Numbered from the stretch's first letter, positions 46,195 through 56,753 are shown. The stretch is DNA of 64,000 bases from Streptococcus suis (GCF_902702775.1 NZ_LR738724.1:620001-684000); one strand, 5' to 3'. A program made the numbers and translations. Notes: generated from the letters alone by a model not told the origin.

Positions 46195-48415
46195 GCTCCC
46201 CTGCCAGCCCATTCACCTGGCAGTCTTGGCGGTGGCGGCCTACTTTACAGTCCACTCATTTTCCCTCTTGACAATGGGCCTACTGAGTCTGTTACTAGTT
46301 GTCTTTGGGTTTCGGCAAGGTAAGGCGGTGTTCCTCAGAACGCTGCCGCTTCTAGCCCTGTGCGGTCTCTTTTTCGGATGCCAGAAGGTCCAATGGGAGC
46401 GGGCAGCCCAGTCAGCCCCAGAGCAAGTGTCGACTGTGCAGGCTATTCCCGATACCATAGACATCAATGGCGACAGCCTGTCTTTTCGGGGTCGGGCTGA
46501 TGGACAAACCTATCAGGTTTTCTACAAGTTAGCCAGTCAAGAGGAGCAGGCCTATTTTCAAAAGCTGACAGGTCTGGTCCAGCTAGAAGTGGAAGCAGAG
46601 GTCAGTCTGCCAGCAGGTCAGCGGAATTTTAATGGCTTTGACTATCAAGCCTATCTGAAAACACAGGGCATCTATCGGACTGTCAAGCTAACAGCGATTA
46701 AGAAGATTGTTCCTGTCCAGTCTTGGAACATTTTTGACTGGCTATCAAGCTGGCGGAGGCAGGCCTTGGTCTATATCAAAACCAATTTTCCGGCTCCCAT
46801 GAGCCACTACATGACAGGGCTCTTGTTTGGGGAGCTGGATAGTGAGTTTGACCAGATGAGTGACCTCTATTCCAGTTTGGGTATCATTCATCTTTTTGCC
46901 CTGTCTGGTATGCAGGTGGGCTTTTTCATCGACAAGTTTCGTTGGATTTTGTTGCGTTTGAGCTTGACCAAGGAAATCGTAGATAAGTTGCAGATTCCCT
47001 TTTCTCTTGTCTATGCTGGTTTGACAGGCTTTTCGGTGTCAGTGGTGCGGTCGCTGGTCCAAAAAATTCTGGGGAATATGGGCTTGCGGAAGCTGGATAA
47101 TTTTGCGGTGACGGTCTTTGTCTGTCTGCTGATGCTGCCCCGATTTTTACTGACAGCAGGAGGAGTGCTGACTTTTACCTATGCTTTCTTGCTGACGGTC
47201 TTTGATTTTGAGGACTTGGGGCAGGTCAAAAAGGCTGTGGTGGAAAGTCTCAGTATCTCGCTGGGGATTCTACCTGTGCTCATGACCTATTTCTATGCCT
47301 TCCAGCCTCTGTCCATTCTCCTGACCTTTGCCTTTTCTTTTGTCTTTGATGTTCTGCTCTTGCCAGGTTTGTCAGTTATTTTTCTCCTGTCACCTCTGGT
47401 CAAGATGACTTGGGTCAACGGATTTTTTGTTTTTATGGAAAAAATCATTGTCTGGGTGGCAGATTTGGGATTTCGGTCTTGGATACTGGGCAAACCGTCT
47501 GGGCTGGTTCTCTTGCTTTTGCTGGTCAGCCTCTTCTTACTCTACGATTTCCACAGGAAGAAAAAATGGCTTCTAGGACTAAGCCTGGTCCTCGCTCTGC
47601 TATTTTTCACGACCAAACACCCGCTGGAAAACGAGGTGACGGTGGTGGACATCGGGCAGGGGGACAGCATCTTTTTGCGGGATATGCGGGGGCGGACGGT
47701 CCTGATTGATGTGGGTGGTCGGGTCGATTTTGCGGCCAAGGAGGAGTGGCAGGAGCGGTCTTCGCAGGCAAATGCAGAGCGGACCTTGATTCCCTATCTG
47801 CATAGTCAGGGCGTGGACAGGATTGATAGTTTGGTCCTGACCCATACCGATACGGACCATGTGGGCGATGTGCTGGAAGTGGCTAAGCAGGTCCAAATTG
47901 GTCAAATTTACGTGTCGCCTGGAAGCCTGACGGTGCCTGACTTTGTAGCCACATTGAAAGAAATCAATGTCCCTGTTCATGTAGTGAAAGTGGGCGACCG
48001 CTTGCCGATTTTTGACTCTTATCTGGAGGTCCTCTATCCAGACGGGACAGGCGACGGTGGCAATAATGACTCTGTTGTCCTTTACGGTCGCTTGTTGGAA
48101 ACTAATTTTCTCTTTACAGGGGATTTGGAGCAGGGGGAGCTGGATTTGATAGAAAGCTATCCGCAGCTACCTGTTGATGTCCTCAAAGCTGGTCACCACG
48201 GCTCCCAAGGCTCTTCCTATCCTGAATTTCTAGACCATATCGGAGCCAAGATTGCCCTGGTATCAGCAGGAGAAAACAACCGCTACAAGCACCCTCACCA
48301 AGAAACCTTGGACCGCTTTGACAGTCGAAATATCCAAGTCTATCGCACCGACCAGCAAGGAGCCATTCGCTTCCGAGGTTGGAAAGAGTGGAGGATTGAA
48401 ACGGTGAGGGAGTAG
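46178..48415 (+). CDS. comEC: ComEC competence DNA channel
   Basis: A 745-residue polytopic membrane protein through which single-stranded DNA enters during transformation. The N-terminal region has several hydrophobic segments (about 10-70) and an OB-like extracellular part. The Competence domain with its ALSGMQVGFFIDKF motif occupies about residues 200-480. The C-terminal metallo-beta-lactamase-like domain contains LTHTDTDHVGDV (about 554-565) and KAGHHGSQGSS. The start at ATG 46178 overlaps the comEA end; in-frame starts further upstream lie inside comEA and are rejected. Confidence 0.93.
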   Translation: MSRSIKLPCQPIHLAVLAVAAYFTVHSFSLLTMGLLSLLLVVFGFRQGKAVFLRTLPLLALCGLFFGCQKVQWERAAQSAPEQVSTVQAIPDTIDINGDSLSFRGRADGQTYQVFYKLASQEEQAYFQKLTGLVQLEVEAEVSLPAGQRNFNGFDYQAYLKTQGIYRTVKLTAIKKIVPVQSWNIFDWLSSWRRQALVYIKTNFPAPMSHYMTGLLFGELDSEFDQMSDLYSSLGIIHLFALSGMQVGFFIDKFRWILLRLSLTKEIVDKLQIPFSLVYAGLTGFSVSVVRSLVQKILGNMGLRKLDNFAVTVFVCLLMLPRFLLTAGGVLTFTYAFLLTVFDFEDLGQVKKAVVESLSISLGILPVLMTYFYAFQPLSILLTFAFSFVFDVLLLPGLSVIFLLSPLVKMTWVNGFFVFMEKIIVWVADLGFRSWILGKPSGLVLLLLLVSLFLLYDFHRKKKWLLGLSLVLALLFFTTKHPLENEVTVVDIGQGDSIFLRDMRGRTVLIDVGGRVDFAAKEEWQERSSQANAERTLIPYLHSQGVDRIDSLVLTHTDTDHVGDVLEVAKQVQIGQIYVSPGSLTVPDFVATLKEINVPVHVVKVGDRLPIFDSYLEVLYPDGTGDGGNNDSVVLYGRLLETNFLFTGDLEQGELDLIESYPQLPVDVLKAGHHGSQGSSYPEFLDHIGAKIALVSAGENNRYKHPHQETLDRFDSRNIQVYRTDQQGAIRFRGWKEWRIETVRE

Positions 48416-48452
48416 ATTTTGGTAGTAAGCTATATAATTATAGTTTGTTTAG

Positions 48453-48482
48453 TTTCCTAACAACTATTGTTAGGAAATTTTC
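48453..48482 (+). terminator. Terminator of comEA-comEC
   Basis: TTTCCTAACA and TGTTAGGAAA perfect 10-bp stem, 5-nt loop, followed by TTTT. Confidence 0.85.
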
Positions 48483-48583
48483 TTGTTTTGGTGAGATTGC
48501 TAGCGTTTTCTTTGCATTTCACTCTTCTTACTTATATAATTGTAGTAGAGTTTTTATTTGGCTCAAAAGGAGACTATATTTTA

Positions 48584-51500
48584 ATGAATTTAAATTTTTT
48601 ACAAAAGAAGCACCATTTTGGTATACGTAAGTTTTCCATCGGTGTCGTGTCAGTTGCTCTGGCCATTAGCTTTAGCGTCCTTGGAGGGCAGGTTGCGGCT
48701 GCGCAAGAGGTAAGTCAAGTGCCTACTAGTAGTCAACAAACTAGTCAGTCAGTAACAGATGAGCCAAGTCAACAGCAGGAAACCAATGAAGTAGCTGTTC
48801 AAACTCCAGAAACCCTTGGTTCCCTACTAAACGAAGCTACACAGGAGAACCTAGCTCAAGAAAGCCAGCTTGTAGAAGTAGAACCAGCTATTCAGAAGGA
48901 AGTGGTCTCTCAAGGCATTTCAGCACCCCAAGCAGCACTTCCTGCAGAAGAGCAGTCAAATCCAGCTGGTGATGAGAACATTCTCCCAGCCGAAAATTTT
49001 CATCAGGTTGCTGAGCCAGTAGAACCAGATCCTATTCAAACGAAACAAGAACCAGCAGGTTCAACGGACGAGGCTACTCAACCAGTTCAACCAACTGAAA
49101 CAGCAGCAGTAGAATCTGCTCCGACCGACCAGCTAGCAGAAACATCAGCAGTAGAATCTGCTCCGACCGACCAGCTAGCAGAAACATCAGCAGTAGAATC
49201 TGCTCCGACCGACCAGCTAGCAGAAACATCAGCAGTAGAATCTGCTCCGACTGACCAGCTAGCAAAAGAAGTAGTCCAACCCGTACTTCGTTCAGTATCC
49301 ATGGCTCGTAGTGTAGCTGCCAATGAAGTTGCTAAATTGCCACTAGATGACCAAGGGGAGCTTATGACCTCCGTCAATGGAAAAACAGTTCAGCAGTTTC
49401 AAGTGGTTTATTCGGATGGTAGTAGTCAGATAGTCCCTGCGACGACTCAGCCGACGACAAGCCAGACCAGAGAGGCAGTTGCGCAGCAGGTTGCTTCGCT
49501 GAAAAATGATTTTGCGGCTGTGACCTATGACTCACTCTATCCTTACTTGGGCCATCAAGAAAGTTTTCTTGAAAAAAATGCTCTAGAGACGGCCATTCGG
49601 AAGGAAAATGGGGGAAATGCTCTGTCAGCCGACCAGCTGCAGTCTCTCAAGCAGACAGCTTATATGGATATGCTGGATATGAGGGAGAGTTTTGAGCGAG
49701 TAAAGGCTAAGATTGAAACGAGTCTGACGGGTATTTTTGAGAAATCAAGCCAAGTCAATGTAGAGGATATCCGTCGTAATAAGGAGAAGATTTTAGCAGG
49801 TCTTTCCTATCTGGATCGTCAATATTCCTTTGAATTTGGTCAACATCAGGCCCAAGATTTAATCTTGTATCACCCTCAGGTTTTTGGTGGTGGCGGGAGT
49901 CCTCTTGGAACTCTTACTATCTTGAATACCCTGACCTATCGTGATTTGACCTTGGGACAGTCAGCGACTACTTACCAAACCAAACTAGCTCCAATTACAA
50001 ATCAAGCTGATATTTTCTCCTTTGTGGAGAAGGGAGTTAGCCTTTTTGAGCCAAGTAAAACAGGGGAGCAATGGTTTAAGGAGACCAGTAAGGCTCATCT
50101 GGCAGAGTCCCAATCTCCTTACGGCGATTCTTCACTCTATCAGAAATTAAAGAGCAATGCACGTCTAAATAACCACCTCATTCCTCTCCTGACCCTACCT
50201 AGTGATCCCATATATGCCATTAGCACTTCAAACACAGTCAACTACGGTTTGACGGAATCCTATGTTCGACCAGGTGACCAGACCGGCTTGGCAACATTTA
50301 AAGCTAACTTACAATCCTATGCTGATGACCAGGAAAGCTTTTTGAAATTCTGGCATCGTATCAGTCAGAACAAGGATATTCTAGCCAATCATGAAACCAT
50401 TATTGTGATTGATAGTCCGCAGAAACTAGGGACAGCTACTCAGCGCGTTCAAGAACTTTATTCACCAAAATATGGTTCAAGTGTTTTAGAAGGGGTCGAG
50501 AAATTTATCAGACCGCTCAACCTTTATGCCAACTTTTTACAAGCTGATGGTCAGGCCAATGGAAAGACTTCTATTAACCTCTTCTTGAAAAAATCCCTGT
50601 CTGAGGCAGGTCAGTCTGTCTATACCCATGAATTGACCCATATGTTTGATAAGAACGTTTGGTTAAATGGCTATGATAGACGAGCTGGCCAGTTACAAGA
50701 AGTTTTTGCCAGAGGAATGTTTGAGTCTATGGATGTTGCCAAAACACCCTATCAAGACCCGAGCTTTATTATCAATACCGCCTTTCGCATGGGAGACAAT
50801 CGGACACAAAATGCTAGTCCAGACCGTTTCCAAACAAGTGATGACCTCAAGACCTATATGCAGGGTATCTTGGACGTCTTGTACACTTTAGACTACGCAG
50901 AAGCTCAGTCTATCTTGGGTCAGATACCTGAAGACAGGGCGGTCCTACTTAATCAGCTGAGCCTTGTCGCAAGTGCCAATGGTGGTCAGACAGATCAATC
51001 TCAACCGATTTCGAGAGATTTAGCAGCAGGTTTGCAATCTGTCCATGATTTTGTAGATAATCAATTGATTTCCGGTCGCTACAAGTTTGATGGTCTCAAT
51101 ACCACAGGAATAGCTCGAACCAATTCTTACTACACCATTCCTCTCTTTGAGCCTATCTATGCAGGTCTGCAAAACAATGCAGGAACAGTAGGTGATATTA
51201 GCTTTAGAAGAAATGCCTATGATATTCTAGGAGAATATGGTTATGAAAAAGGAATGGTAGCCTATGTTTCTGGCCAGCATGCCAATGATCAGGCAGCTTT
51301 GAATGCCATTATGCCAGAATATGGAGGAGACCTAGCAACCTTTAAGAAAGCTATGTTTGACCGTCGCATCGCCAAGGTTACCGAACTAAAATCCACTAGT
51401 GTAGCCAGCGATTTCGCTGCTATTCAGAGTTTGATGGATGCAGCCATTGCCAAAGATTTGCAACAGATGAAACTTAATGCAACCAACAAGGTAGCCTTGT

Positions 51501-54382
51501 CAACCAGAGTTTCAGCTGTTCAAGAATTGAAAAAGAGCATCTTCCAGGCTTATTTGAAGGATACAGATGACTTCCGTTCAAGTATTTATCAAGAAGTTCA
51601 GGCGCGTGACCTGTATGTCACTCAGGGAGATGAGCAATCCAGAGACGGTCAAGGAACAGAAGGTAATCTATATCATAGCTTGACTTATGCACTTTCTCAA
51701 GCTAGGGATGGTGATACCATCAAATTGGTAAGTGATGTTCAACATCGTCAAGAAACGCCTTTCCTTATCAATAAGGCGGTCACAATTGATGGTCAAGGGC
51801 ATCGCCTCACCTTCCGAGGTCCAAATGTAGAATTGGGTAATGATGTAACCTTTGCCAACATGACGCTGAATATGATTGTAGATGCCAGTCAACAAGCAAC
51901 GCTCTATGCCAATGGTTACCATTTGACCTTTGATAGAGTTTCTACAACCATAAGTCAAGCTCAAAGCAATCTCCGTCCAAGCCTGGTTGCCGGCTCTCGT
52001 ACGGGCGATCCAGCAGGAAGCCATGGGCAAATTACTATTACCAACGGAAGTTCAGATACACGATTTAACACAATCTACGCAGGAAATGCAGATTCAGCAA
52101 GCAGCATTCCTGTGACAATTTCAATCCTGTCGGATTTTGTCAATGCCGATCAAGGTATTAAACTGTCAGGTGTTAATGGGGAGCTTGTTGAGGGACCAGT
52201 GTCTGTTATTTCAAAATCTAGTAGTTTGAAATCAATTGACGGTAATGGTAGTTTGGATAATAAGGTTACGATTGACACTGCACGCATTCACGGATTGAAT
52301 GTACAAAATATCCAAACTTTAGAATTGGTCAATAAGGCAGATGTTAGTTTAGCCAGTCAGGTATCTGAGATTTCAACAGGTGTAGAACTTGCAACTGGCA
52401 CGCAGTTGATCATTGCCAATGATCCAGTAACTCTGGGAAATCTATCTGGTCAAGGAAAAGTCATTGTCCCAGCTACAGCTAGCCTAGCAGTAACAGGTAG
52501 CATTGAAGGTACTGTTGAAGTTCTTGTTAGAGGATTTGAGCATAATCTAAGTCCTCATGTTGATAAGGTATTCGTGACTGCTGAAGGTGGCTTTGCAGAT
52601 ACTATTCGAATTGCCTTGGAAAACCAATCGGACCGTTTTAGCTTGAGCAATGAGGGAATTTCCTATCGTTTGGTAGAGCCGACTCAGACACCACAGAACC
52701 TCCAAATCAACCTTCGTTTCAAAGAAGGTGAAACAGTAGTCAAAGAAGAAAACTTGACCTTGCAAGTAGGTTCCTCTGTGACAGATTTGGTAGCACGTTT
52801 GCCTCAACCAGCCCAAGGACATTATGAAATTGCATCAAGTTTTGACCAGACTCAATTGAACAACCTGCAAATATCTCAGACAATTGAGATTCCATTGGAA
52901 TTAATCACCCCTGCCCTACCAGTTAAAGTATTCGATAAAACTGCGGTTACAGGTCTTGAATTGGTGACCCCACCGACTAAGACAGACTATCGTCCAGCTG
53001 AAACAGTGGAATTGGTAGGTCTTCAAGTGAAGCTAGTGGACAATCAAGGTCTATCCAAAACCATCACTCCAGACCAATTCAAGGAGTACGGTGTGGAAGT
53101 GGCGCCTGTTACCCTGACCCCACAAGTTACTAGTCTGCAACTCCGTAAGGACACTCATGAGGTGGCTATTCCAATTCAGGTTACCCCATGGAAAGCAGAT
53201 GTTTATTCGGTTACTGTCGGAGATAAGTATGTCTATGAAACAGATGACGATTTGACTGCGGTGGGAACTGCTATTTTGGCCAAGGTTCAGGTTGATGCCC
53301 AGGCAGGTCCTGTTGAAAGGAGTCTTGTAAATCCTCTTCCCACAACCCTTGGTGAACATACTATTCCAGTCCTTGTTCGATTTGATGACGGCAGTCAGGA
53401 GCAGGTATTTGTTCAAGTGATTGTCCAGAAAACAGAAAATGGCAAGGGAGTCACTCATGAATTGCCAATCGGTGTTCTTCCAAAATCCGATCTCTATCAA
53501 GCTCAGGTTACAGGTTCCGCCCAAGCCCTTCCAACTAGCACTAGTGAAGTAATCACGGCTGAAATCTTGAAGCAAATCAGTCTTCCGACCGCAGCCGGTC
53601 AAGTTGATTTTGAAGTTGTAGGCTCACTGCCACAGTCCAGCGGTGATTATTCTATTACCGTTCGAGTGGTTTATGATGATCGTAGTCAAGAAGAAGTCGC
53701 CGTTCCTCTTCATATTCTCTTTGTAGAAAATGGCAAGGGCGTCAAACATGAACTGCCAGAAGGTGTTCTTCCAAAATCCGATCTCTATCAAGCTCAGGTT
53801 ACAGGAACAGCCCAAGTTCTTCCAACTAGCACTAGTGAAGCAACTACGGCTGAAATTTTGAAGCAAATCAGTCTTCCGACCGCAGCCGGTCAAGTTGATT
53901 TTGAAGTTGTAGGCTCACTACCACAGTCCAGCGGTGATTATTCTATTACCGTTCGAGTGGTTTATGATGATCGTAGTCAAGAAGAAGTCGCTGTTCCTCT
54001 TCATATTCTCTTTGTAGAAAATGGCAAGGGCGTCAAACATGAACTGCCAGTCGGCGTTCTTCCCCCGTTAGAAACAGGCAAGGGTGAAGGAGTTACCCAT
54101 GAATTGCCAGTCGGCGTTCTTCCCCCGCTAGAAGTAGCTAAAGGAACTTTTGTGGTTTCAGAGAAAGGGACAGGAGAAAATAGTCCAAAGCCAGCCGCAA
54201 AAGAAATGGCAGTCCCTGTGAGTGCTGTTGAACAGAAAAAATTGTCTAATAGGCAGTTACCTGAAACAGGAGACAAGAATGATCTTGTCCTGGTTGGCTT
54301 AATGCTTGCACTCTTTAATCTGGTCTTTTTGAAGCATGGTAAGAAATCTCATCATTCTCTTTATAGAGGAGATGAGAAATAG
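48584..54382 (+). CDS. LPXTG-anchored M26-like zinc metalloprotease
   Basis: A 1932-residue surface protein. It has a YSIRK-like signal (FGIRKFSIGVVSVALAIS) with cleavage near AAAQE. A 14-residue repeat (AVESAPTDQLAETS x4, about 175-229) follows. The catalytic region contains THELTHMFD with H682, E683 and H686, and a downstream E706 in QLQEVFARG, the zinc ligand layout of M26 IgA1/Zmp proteases. A beta-helix-like region (about 1030-1170) follows. The C-terminal part has two full 97-residue repeats and ends with LPETG, membrane helix and KHGKK. M26 proteases of pneumococcus carry their LPxTG near the N terminus, so the C-terminal anchor here is notable. AAGGAG is 11 nt before ATG 48584. Confidence 0.85.
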   Translation: MNLNFLQKKHHFGIRKFSIGVVSVALAISFSVLGGQVAAAQEVSQVPTSSQQTSQSVTDEPSQQQETNEVAVQTPETLGSLLNEATQENLAQESQLVEVEPAIQKEVVSQGISAPQAALPAEEQSNPAGDENILPAENFHQVAEPVEPDPIQTKQEPAGSTDEATQPVQPTETAAVESAPTDQLAETSAVESAPTDQLAETSAVESAPTDQLAETSAVESAPTDQLAKEVVQPVLRSVSMARSVAANEVAKLPLDDQGELMTSVNGKTVQQFQVVYSDGSSQIVPATTQPTTSQTREAVAQQVASLKNDFAAVTYDSLYPYLGHQESFLEKNALETAIRKENGGNALSADQLQSLKQTAYMDMLDMRESFERVKAKIETSLTGIFEKSSQVNVEDIRRNKEKILAGLSYLDRQYSFEFGQHQAQDLILYHPQVFGGGGSPLGTLTILNTLTYRDLTLGQSATTYQTKLAPITNQADIFSFVEKGVSLFEPSKTGEQWFKETSKAHLAESQSPYGDSSLYQKLKSNARLNNHLIPLLTLPSDPIYAISTSNTVNYGLTESYVRPGDQTGLATFKANLQSYADDQESFLKFWHRISQNKDILANHETIIVIDSPQKLGTATQRVQELYSPKYGSSVLEGVEKFIRPLNLYANFLQADGQANGKTSINLFLKKSLSEAGQSVYTHELTHMFDKNVWLNGYDRRAGQLQEVFARGMFESMDVAKTPYQDPSFIINTAFRMGDNRTQNASPDRFQTSDDLKTYMQGILDVLYTLDYAEAQSILGQIPEDRAVLLNQLSLVASANGGQTDQSQPISRDLAAGLQSVHDFVDNQLISGRYKFDGLNTTGIARTNSYYTIPLFEPIYAGLQNNAGTVGDISFRRNAYDILGEYGYEKGMVAYVSGQHANDQAALNAIMPEYGGDLATFKKAMFDRRIAKVTELKSTSVASDFAAIQSLMDAAIAKDLQQMKLNATNKVALSTRVSAVQELKKSIFQAYLKDTDDFRSSIYQEVQARDLYVTQGDEQSRDGQGTEGNLYHSLTYALSQARDGDTIKLVSDVQHRQETPFLINKAVTIDGQGHRLTFRGPNVELGNDVTFANMTLNMIVDASQQATLYANGYHLTFDRVSTTISQAQSNLRPSLVAGSRTGDPAGSHGQITITNGSSDTRFNTIYAGNADSASSIPVTISILSDFVNADQGIKLSGVNGELVEGPVSVISKSSSLKSIDGNGSLDNKVTIDTARIHGLNVQNIQTLELVNKADVSLASQVSEISTGVELATGTQLIIANDPVTLGNLSGQGKVIVPATASLAVTGSIEGTVEVLVRGFEHNLSPHVDKVFVTAEGGFADTIRIALENQSDRFSLSNEGISYRLVEPTQTPQNLQINLRFKEGETVVKEENLTLQVGSSVTDLVARLPQPAQGHYEIASSFDQTQLNNLQISQTIEIPLELITPALPVKVFDKTAVTGLELVTPPTKTDYRPAETVELVGLQVKLVDNQGLSKTITPDQFKEYGVEVAPVTLTPQVTSLQLRKDTHEVAIPIQVTPWKADVYSVTVGDKYVYETDDDLTAVGTAILAKVQVDAQAGPVERSLVNPLPTTLGEHTIPVLVRFDDGSQEQVFVQVIVQKTENGKGVTHELPIGVLPKSDLYQAQVTGSAQALPTSTSEVITAEILKQISLPTAAGQVDFEVVGSLPQSSGDYSITVRVVYDDRSQEEVAVPLHILFVENGKGVKHELPEGVLPKSDLYQAQVTGTAQVLPTSTSEATTAEILKQISLPTAAGQVDFEVVGSLPQSSGDYSITVRVVYDDRSQEEVAVPLHILFVENGKGVKHELPVGVLPPLETGKGEGVTHELPVGVLPPLEVAKGTFVVSEKGTGENSPKPAAKEMAVPVSAVEQKKLSNRQLPETGDKNDLVLVGLMLALFNLVFLKHGKKSHHSLYRGDEK
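49106..49270 (+). repeat. In-frame 42-bp tandem repeat in the M26-like gene
   Basis: Four near-identical copies of a 42-bp unit encoding AVESAPTDQLAETS; the last is slightly shortened and diverged. As the unit is a multiple of three, copy-number change alters only protein length. Confidence 0.9.
53441..54022 (+). repeat. Two 291-bp tandem repeats in the M26-like gene
   Basis: Units start at 53441 and 53732, each 97 codons (HELPxGVLPKSDLYQAQVTG then FEVVGSLPQSSGDYSITVR). A partial third unit follows at 54023 and repeats the HELPVGVLP motif twice more. They are probably stalk domains close to the anchor. Confidence 0.9.
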
Positions 54383-54455
54383 TAGCAATGAATCCCAGTT
54401 TCGACTGAGTATTCATTCCCTTAAATACTACAAATCGAATTCTATCCTAATTTTG

Positions 54456-54493
54456 AAGGCAGAAGCTAAATGTATTAGTTTCTGCCCTTTTTT
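54456..54493 (+). terminator. Terminator of the M26-like gene
   Basis: GGCAGAAGCTAA pairs with TTAGTTTCTGCC (12 bp), followed by CTTTTTT. Confidence 0.85.
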
Positions 54494-54740
54494 ATAATTG
54501 ATAGAAGAATTGATACTTTTCAAAAATCAAAAACAAACCTTGCTAGCTGAAAACAAAAGTTCTATTCGCACATGTCGAAACGAACTGTTCGTTTTAGCTC
54601 CAACTTCGAAATGATTCCCCGACCATTGAAAACGGTTTGGTTTTGATTTTAATTGAGTATGACTAATCTATTTTTATTAATGAGTTTGTTTTCTATTTTT
54701 ATTTCAACATGGTATAATTTATTAAGAATTAGAGGTATAC
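54494..54740. other. Intergenic region before holA with a small hairpin cluster
   Basis: AT-rich, no gene. It contains AAACGAA CTG TTCGTTT (about 54580-54596), a perfect 7-bp stem with a 3-nt loop, followed by TCCAACTTCGAAATG; these words recur in the hairpin clusters at 10051 and 44395, so it is probably a remnant of the same family. Confidence 0.4.
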
Positions 54741-55772
54741 ATGTTAGTTATTGAACAGATTGAAAAATTAAAAAAAGAGAAATTAGAGCTTCTGACCGTT
54801 TTATGCGGTGAAGACATCGGACAATACCAAATAGCGAAAGACTTACTTCTGAGGAAGCTTGATTTTGATGCGGCAGATTTAGGTTTTGCCTATTTTGATA
54901 TGTCGGAGGCTGATTATCATCAGGTAGATTTGGACTTAGTTTCTCTTCCTTTCTTTTCAGATGAAAAAATAGTGATTCTTGATTATTTTGCAGATTTAAC
55001 GACAGATAAAAAACGGCATTTGACGGATGATGAACTCAAACAGTTTGAGGCCTATTTGGAAAATCCTGTCGAAACAACACGTTTGGTCATTCTAGCACCG
55101 GGTAAGTTGGACAGTAAGCGTCGTCTGGTCAAACTCCTCAAACGAGATGGACTAGTATTAGAAGCCAATCCCCTGAAGGAGCTGGATTTGAAAAATCATT
55201 TCCAGAAAGAGATAATGCGTCTTGGATTGCAGATGGGAGGAGAGGTTTTTCAATATCTTTTAGAAAAGTCCAATTTTGATTTTTCAGAAATCAGTAAGAA
55301 CCTGGTCTTTCTTCAATCTTATAAGGGAAAAGAGACGATTGAAATTTCAGATATTGATGCGGCTATCCCCAAAACACTACAAGATAATATCTTTGATTTA
55401 ACACAGTTAATTCTACAATCCAAGGTAGACGAGGCTCGCAACTTAGTTCGTGACTTGCGGTTGCAAGGGGAGGAAGAGGTTAAGTTGATTGCCATCATGC
55501 TAACTCAATTTCGAACCTATCTACAGGTGCAAATACTACTAGAGCAAGGCCGAGGGGAACAGCAGATAGTAGCTGAGTTATCGACTATTATGGGGCGTAA
55601 GGTGAATCCATACCAAGTAAAGTATGCTTTGCGTGATTCACGCCATCTGTCCATTGGATTTTTGAAAAAAGTCGTTAAGCTCCTAATCGATACAGATTTT
55701 CAAATTAAAACAGGCCAATTTGATAAGGATTATTTATTTGATTTGGCATTATTAAAAATTGCGACCACATAG
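54741..55772 (+). CDS. holA: DNA polymerase III delta subunit
   Basis: A 343-residue clamp-loader subunit that opens the sliding clamp. The N-terminal AAA-like domain lacks a functional Walker A, as usual for delta. Conserved pieces: LLTVLCGEDIGQYQIAK near the start, YFDMSEADYHQVDLDLVSLPFFSDEKIVIL (about 53-82, of which LPFFSDEKIVIL is most typical), IPKTLQDNIFDLTQLIL and the C-terminal TDFQIKTGQFDKDYLFDLALLKI. The length is normal. Confidence 0.93.
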   Translation: MLVIEQIEKLKKEKLELLTVLCGEDIGQYQIAKDLLLRKLDFDAADLGFAYFDMSEADYHQVDLDLVSLPFFSDEKIVILDYFADLTTDKKRHLTDDELKQFEAYLENPVETTRLVILAPGKLDSKRRLVKLLKRDGLVLEANPLKELDLKNHFQKEIMRLGLQMGGEVFQYLLEKSNFDFSEISKNLVFLQSYKGKETIEISDIDAAIPKTLQDNIFDLTQLILQSKVDEARNLVRDLRLQGEEEVKLIAIMLTQFRTYLQVQILLEQGRGEQQIVAELSTIMGRKVNPYQVKYALRDSRHLSIGFLKKVVKLLIDTDFQIKTGQFDKDYLFDLALLKIATT

Positions 55773-55823
55773 TAAAAAGAGTATTTTTAGACCGAGGGTC
55801 AACCGTAGTTTCAGACAAATAAA

Positions 55824-55852
55824 TTGAAAAGGCTCTCACATTGGAGTAGAAT
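55824..55852 (+). promoter_or_regulatory. sodA promoter
   Basis: TTGAAA, 17-bp spacer, TAGAAT, 32 bp before the ATG. Confidence 0.7.
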
Positions 55853-55884
55853 AGAACTATCACTTAGTATAGGAGAAAACGAAA

Positions 55885-56490
55885 ATGGCAATTATTTTAC
55901 CAGACCTTCCATACGCATACGATGCCTTGGAACCACATATTGATGCAGAAACAATGACCCTTCACCACGATAAGCACCATGCGACTTATGTTGCAAATGC
56001 TAATGCTGCCCTTGAAAAACACCCTGAAATTGGCGAAGACTTGGTAGCTCTTTTGTCAGATGTGGAGCAAATTCCAGCTGACATCCGCCAAGCTTTGATC
56101 AACAACGGTGGTGGTCATTTGAACCATGCTCTTTTCTGGGAATTGCTTTCACCTGAAAAAACAGAAATTTCAGCAGAATTGGCAGCAGACATTGATGCAA
56201 CTTTTGGTTCATTTGATGCTTTCAAAGAAGCCTTCACTGCAGCAGCAACAACTCGTTTCGGTTCAGGTTGGGCTTTCTTGGTTGTTAATAAAGAAGGCAA
56301 GTTGGAAGTTATCTCAACTGCTAACCAAGACACACCAATCATGCAAGGTTTGAAACCAATCTTGGCATTGGATGTCTGGGAGCATGCTTATTATCTCAAC
56401 TACCGTAACGTCCGTCCAAACTATATCAAAGCCTTCTTTGAAGTAATCAACTGGGACAAGGTTAACGAACTTTATAAGGTAGCTAAATAA
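55885..56490 (+). CDS. sodA: Manganese superoxide dismutase
   Basis: A 201-residue cytoplasmic enzyme converting superoxide to hydrogen peroxide and oxygen. Metal ligands are in [11 protein letters not shown] (about residues 26-36), [10 protein letters not shown] (about 75-84) and [15 protein letters not shown] (about 163-177), including the typical Asp and His. Streptococcal SodA is Mn-dependent. The gene is monocistronic, between its own promoter and terminator. Confidence 0.96.
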   Translation: MAIILPDLPYAYDALEPHIDAETMTLHHDKHHATYVANANAALEKHPEIGEDLVALLSDVEQIPADIRQALINNGGGHLNHALFWELLSPEKTEISAELAADIDATFGSFDAFKEAFTAAATTRFGSGWAFLVVNKEGKLEVISTANQDTPIMQGLKPILALDVWEHAYYLNYRNVRPNYIKAFFEVINWDKVNELYKVAK

Positions 56491-56498
56491 GAACAGTT

Positions 56499-56524
56499 CT
56501 CTTCCGTTTGGAAGAGATTTTTTA
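56499..56524 (+). terminator. Terminator of sodA
   Basis: CTCTTCC GTTT GGAAGAG followed by ATTTTTT. Confidence 0.85.
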
Positions 56525-56679
56525 GTTGCGAAGAGTACTTTGGAGAGAATTGTGTAAGGAAAGAGGGCTAATTTTTCGTATTATAGATAAAAATAACAAG
56601 ATATTTTCAGAAAAATGATGTAAAAGTAAGAATAAACGAATATTTTTATAATTTTTTGTTATAAATGACTGATTTAATA

Positions 56680-56708
56680 TTGAAAAGCCGTAGGAAAAGG
56701 ATTATTAT
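56680..56708 (+). promoter_or_regulatory. Promoter of the 5'-nucleotidase gene
   Basis: TTGAAA, 17-bp spacer, TATTAT, 46 bp before the ATG at 56754. Confidence 0.55.
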
Positions 56709-56753
56709 AGATATGTCAATATGACAAAAAATAGAAGGAGCATTGATTTGCTT

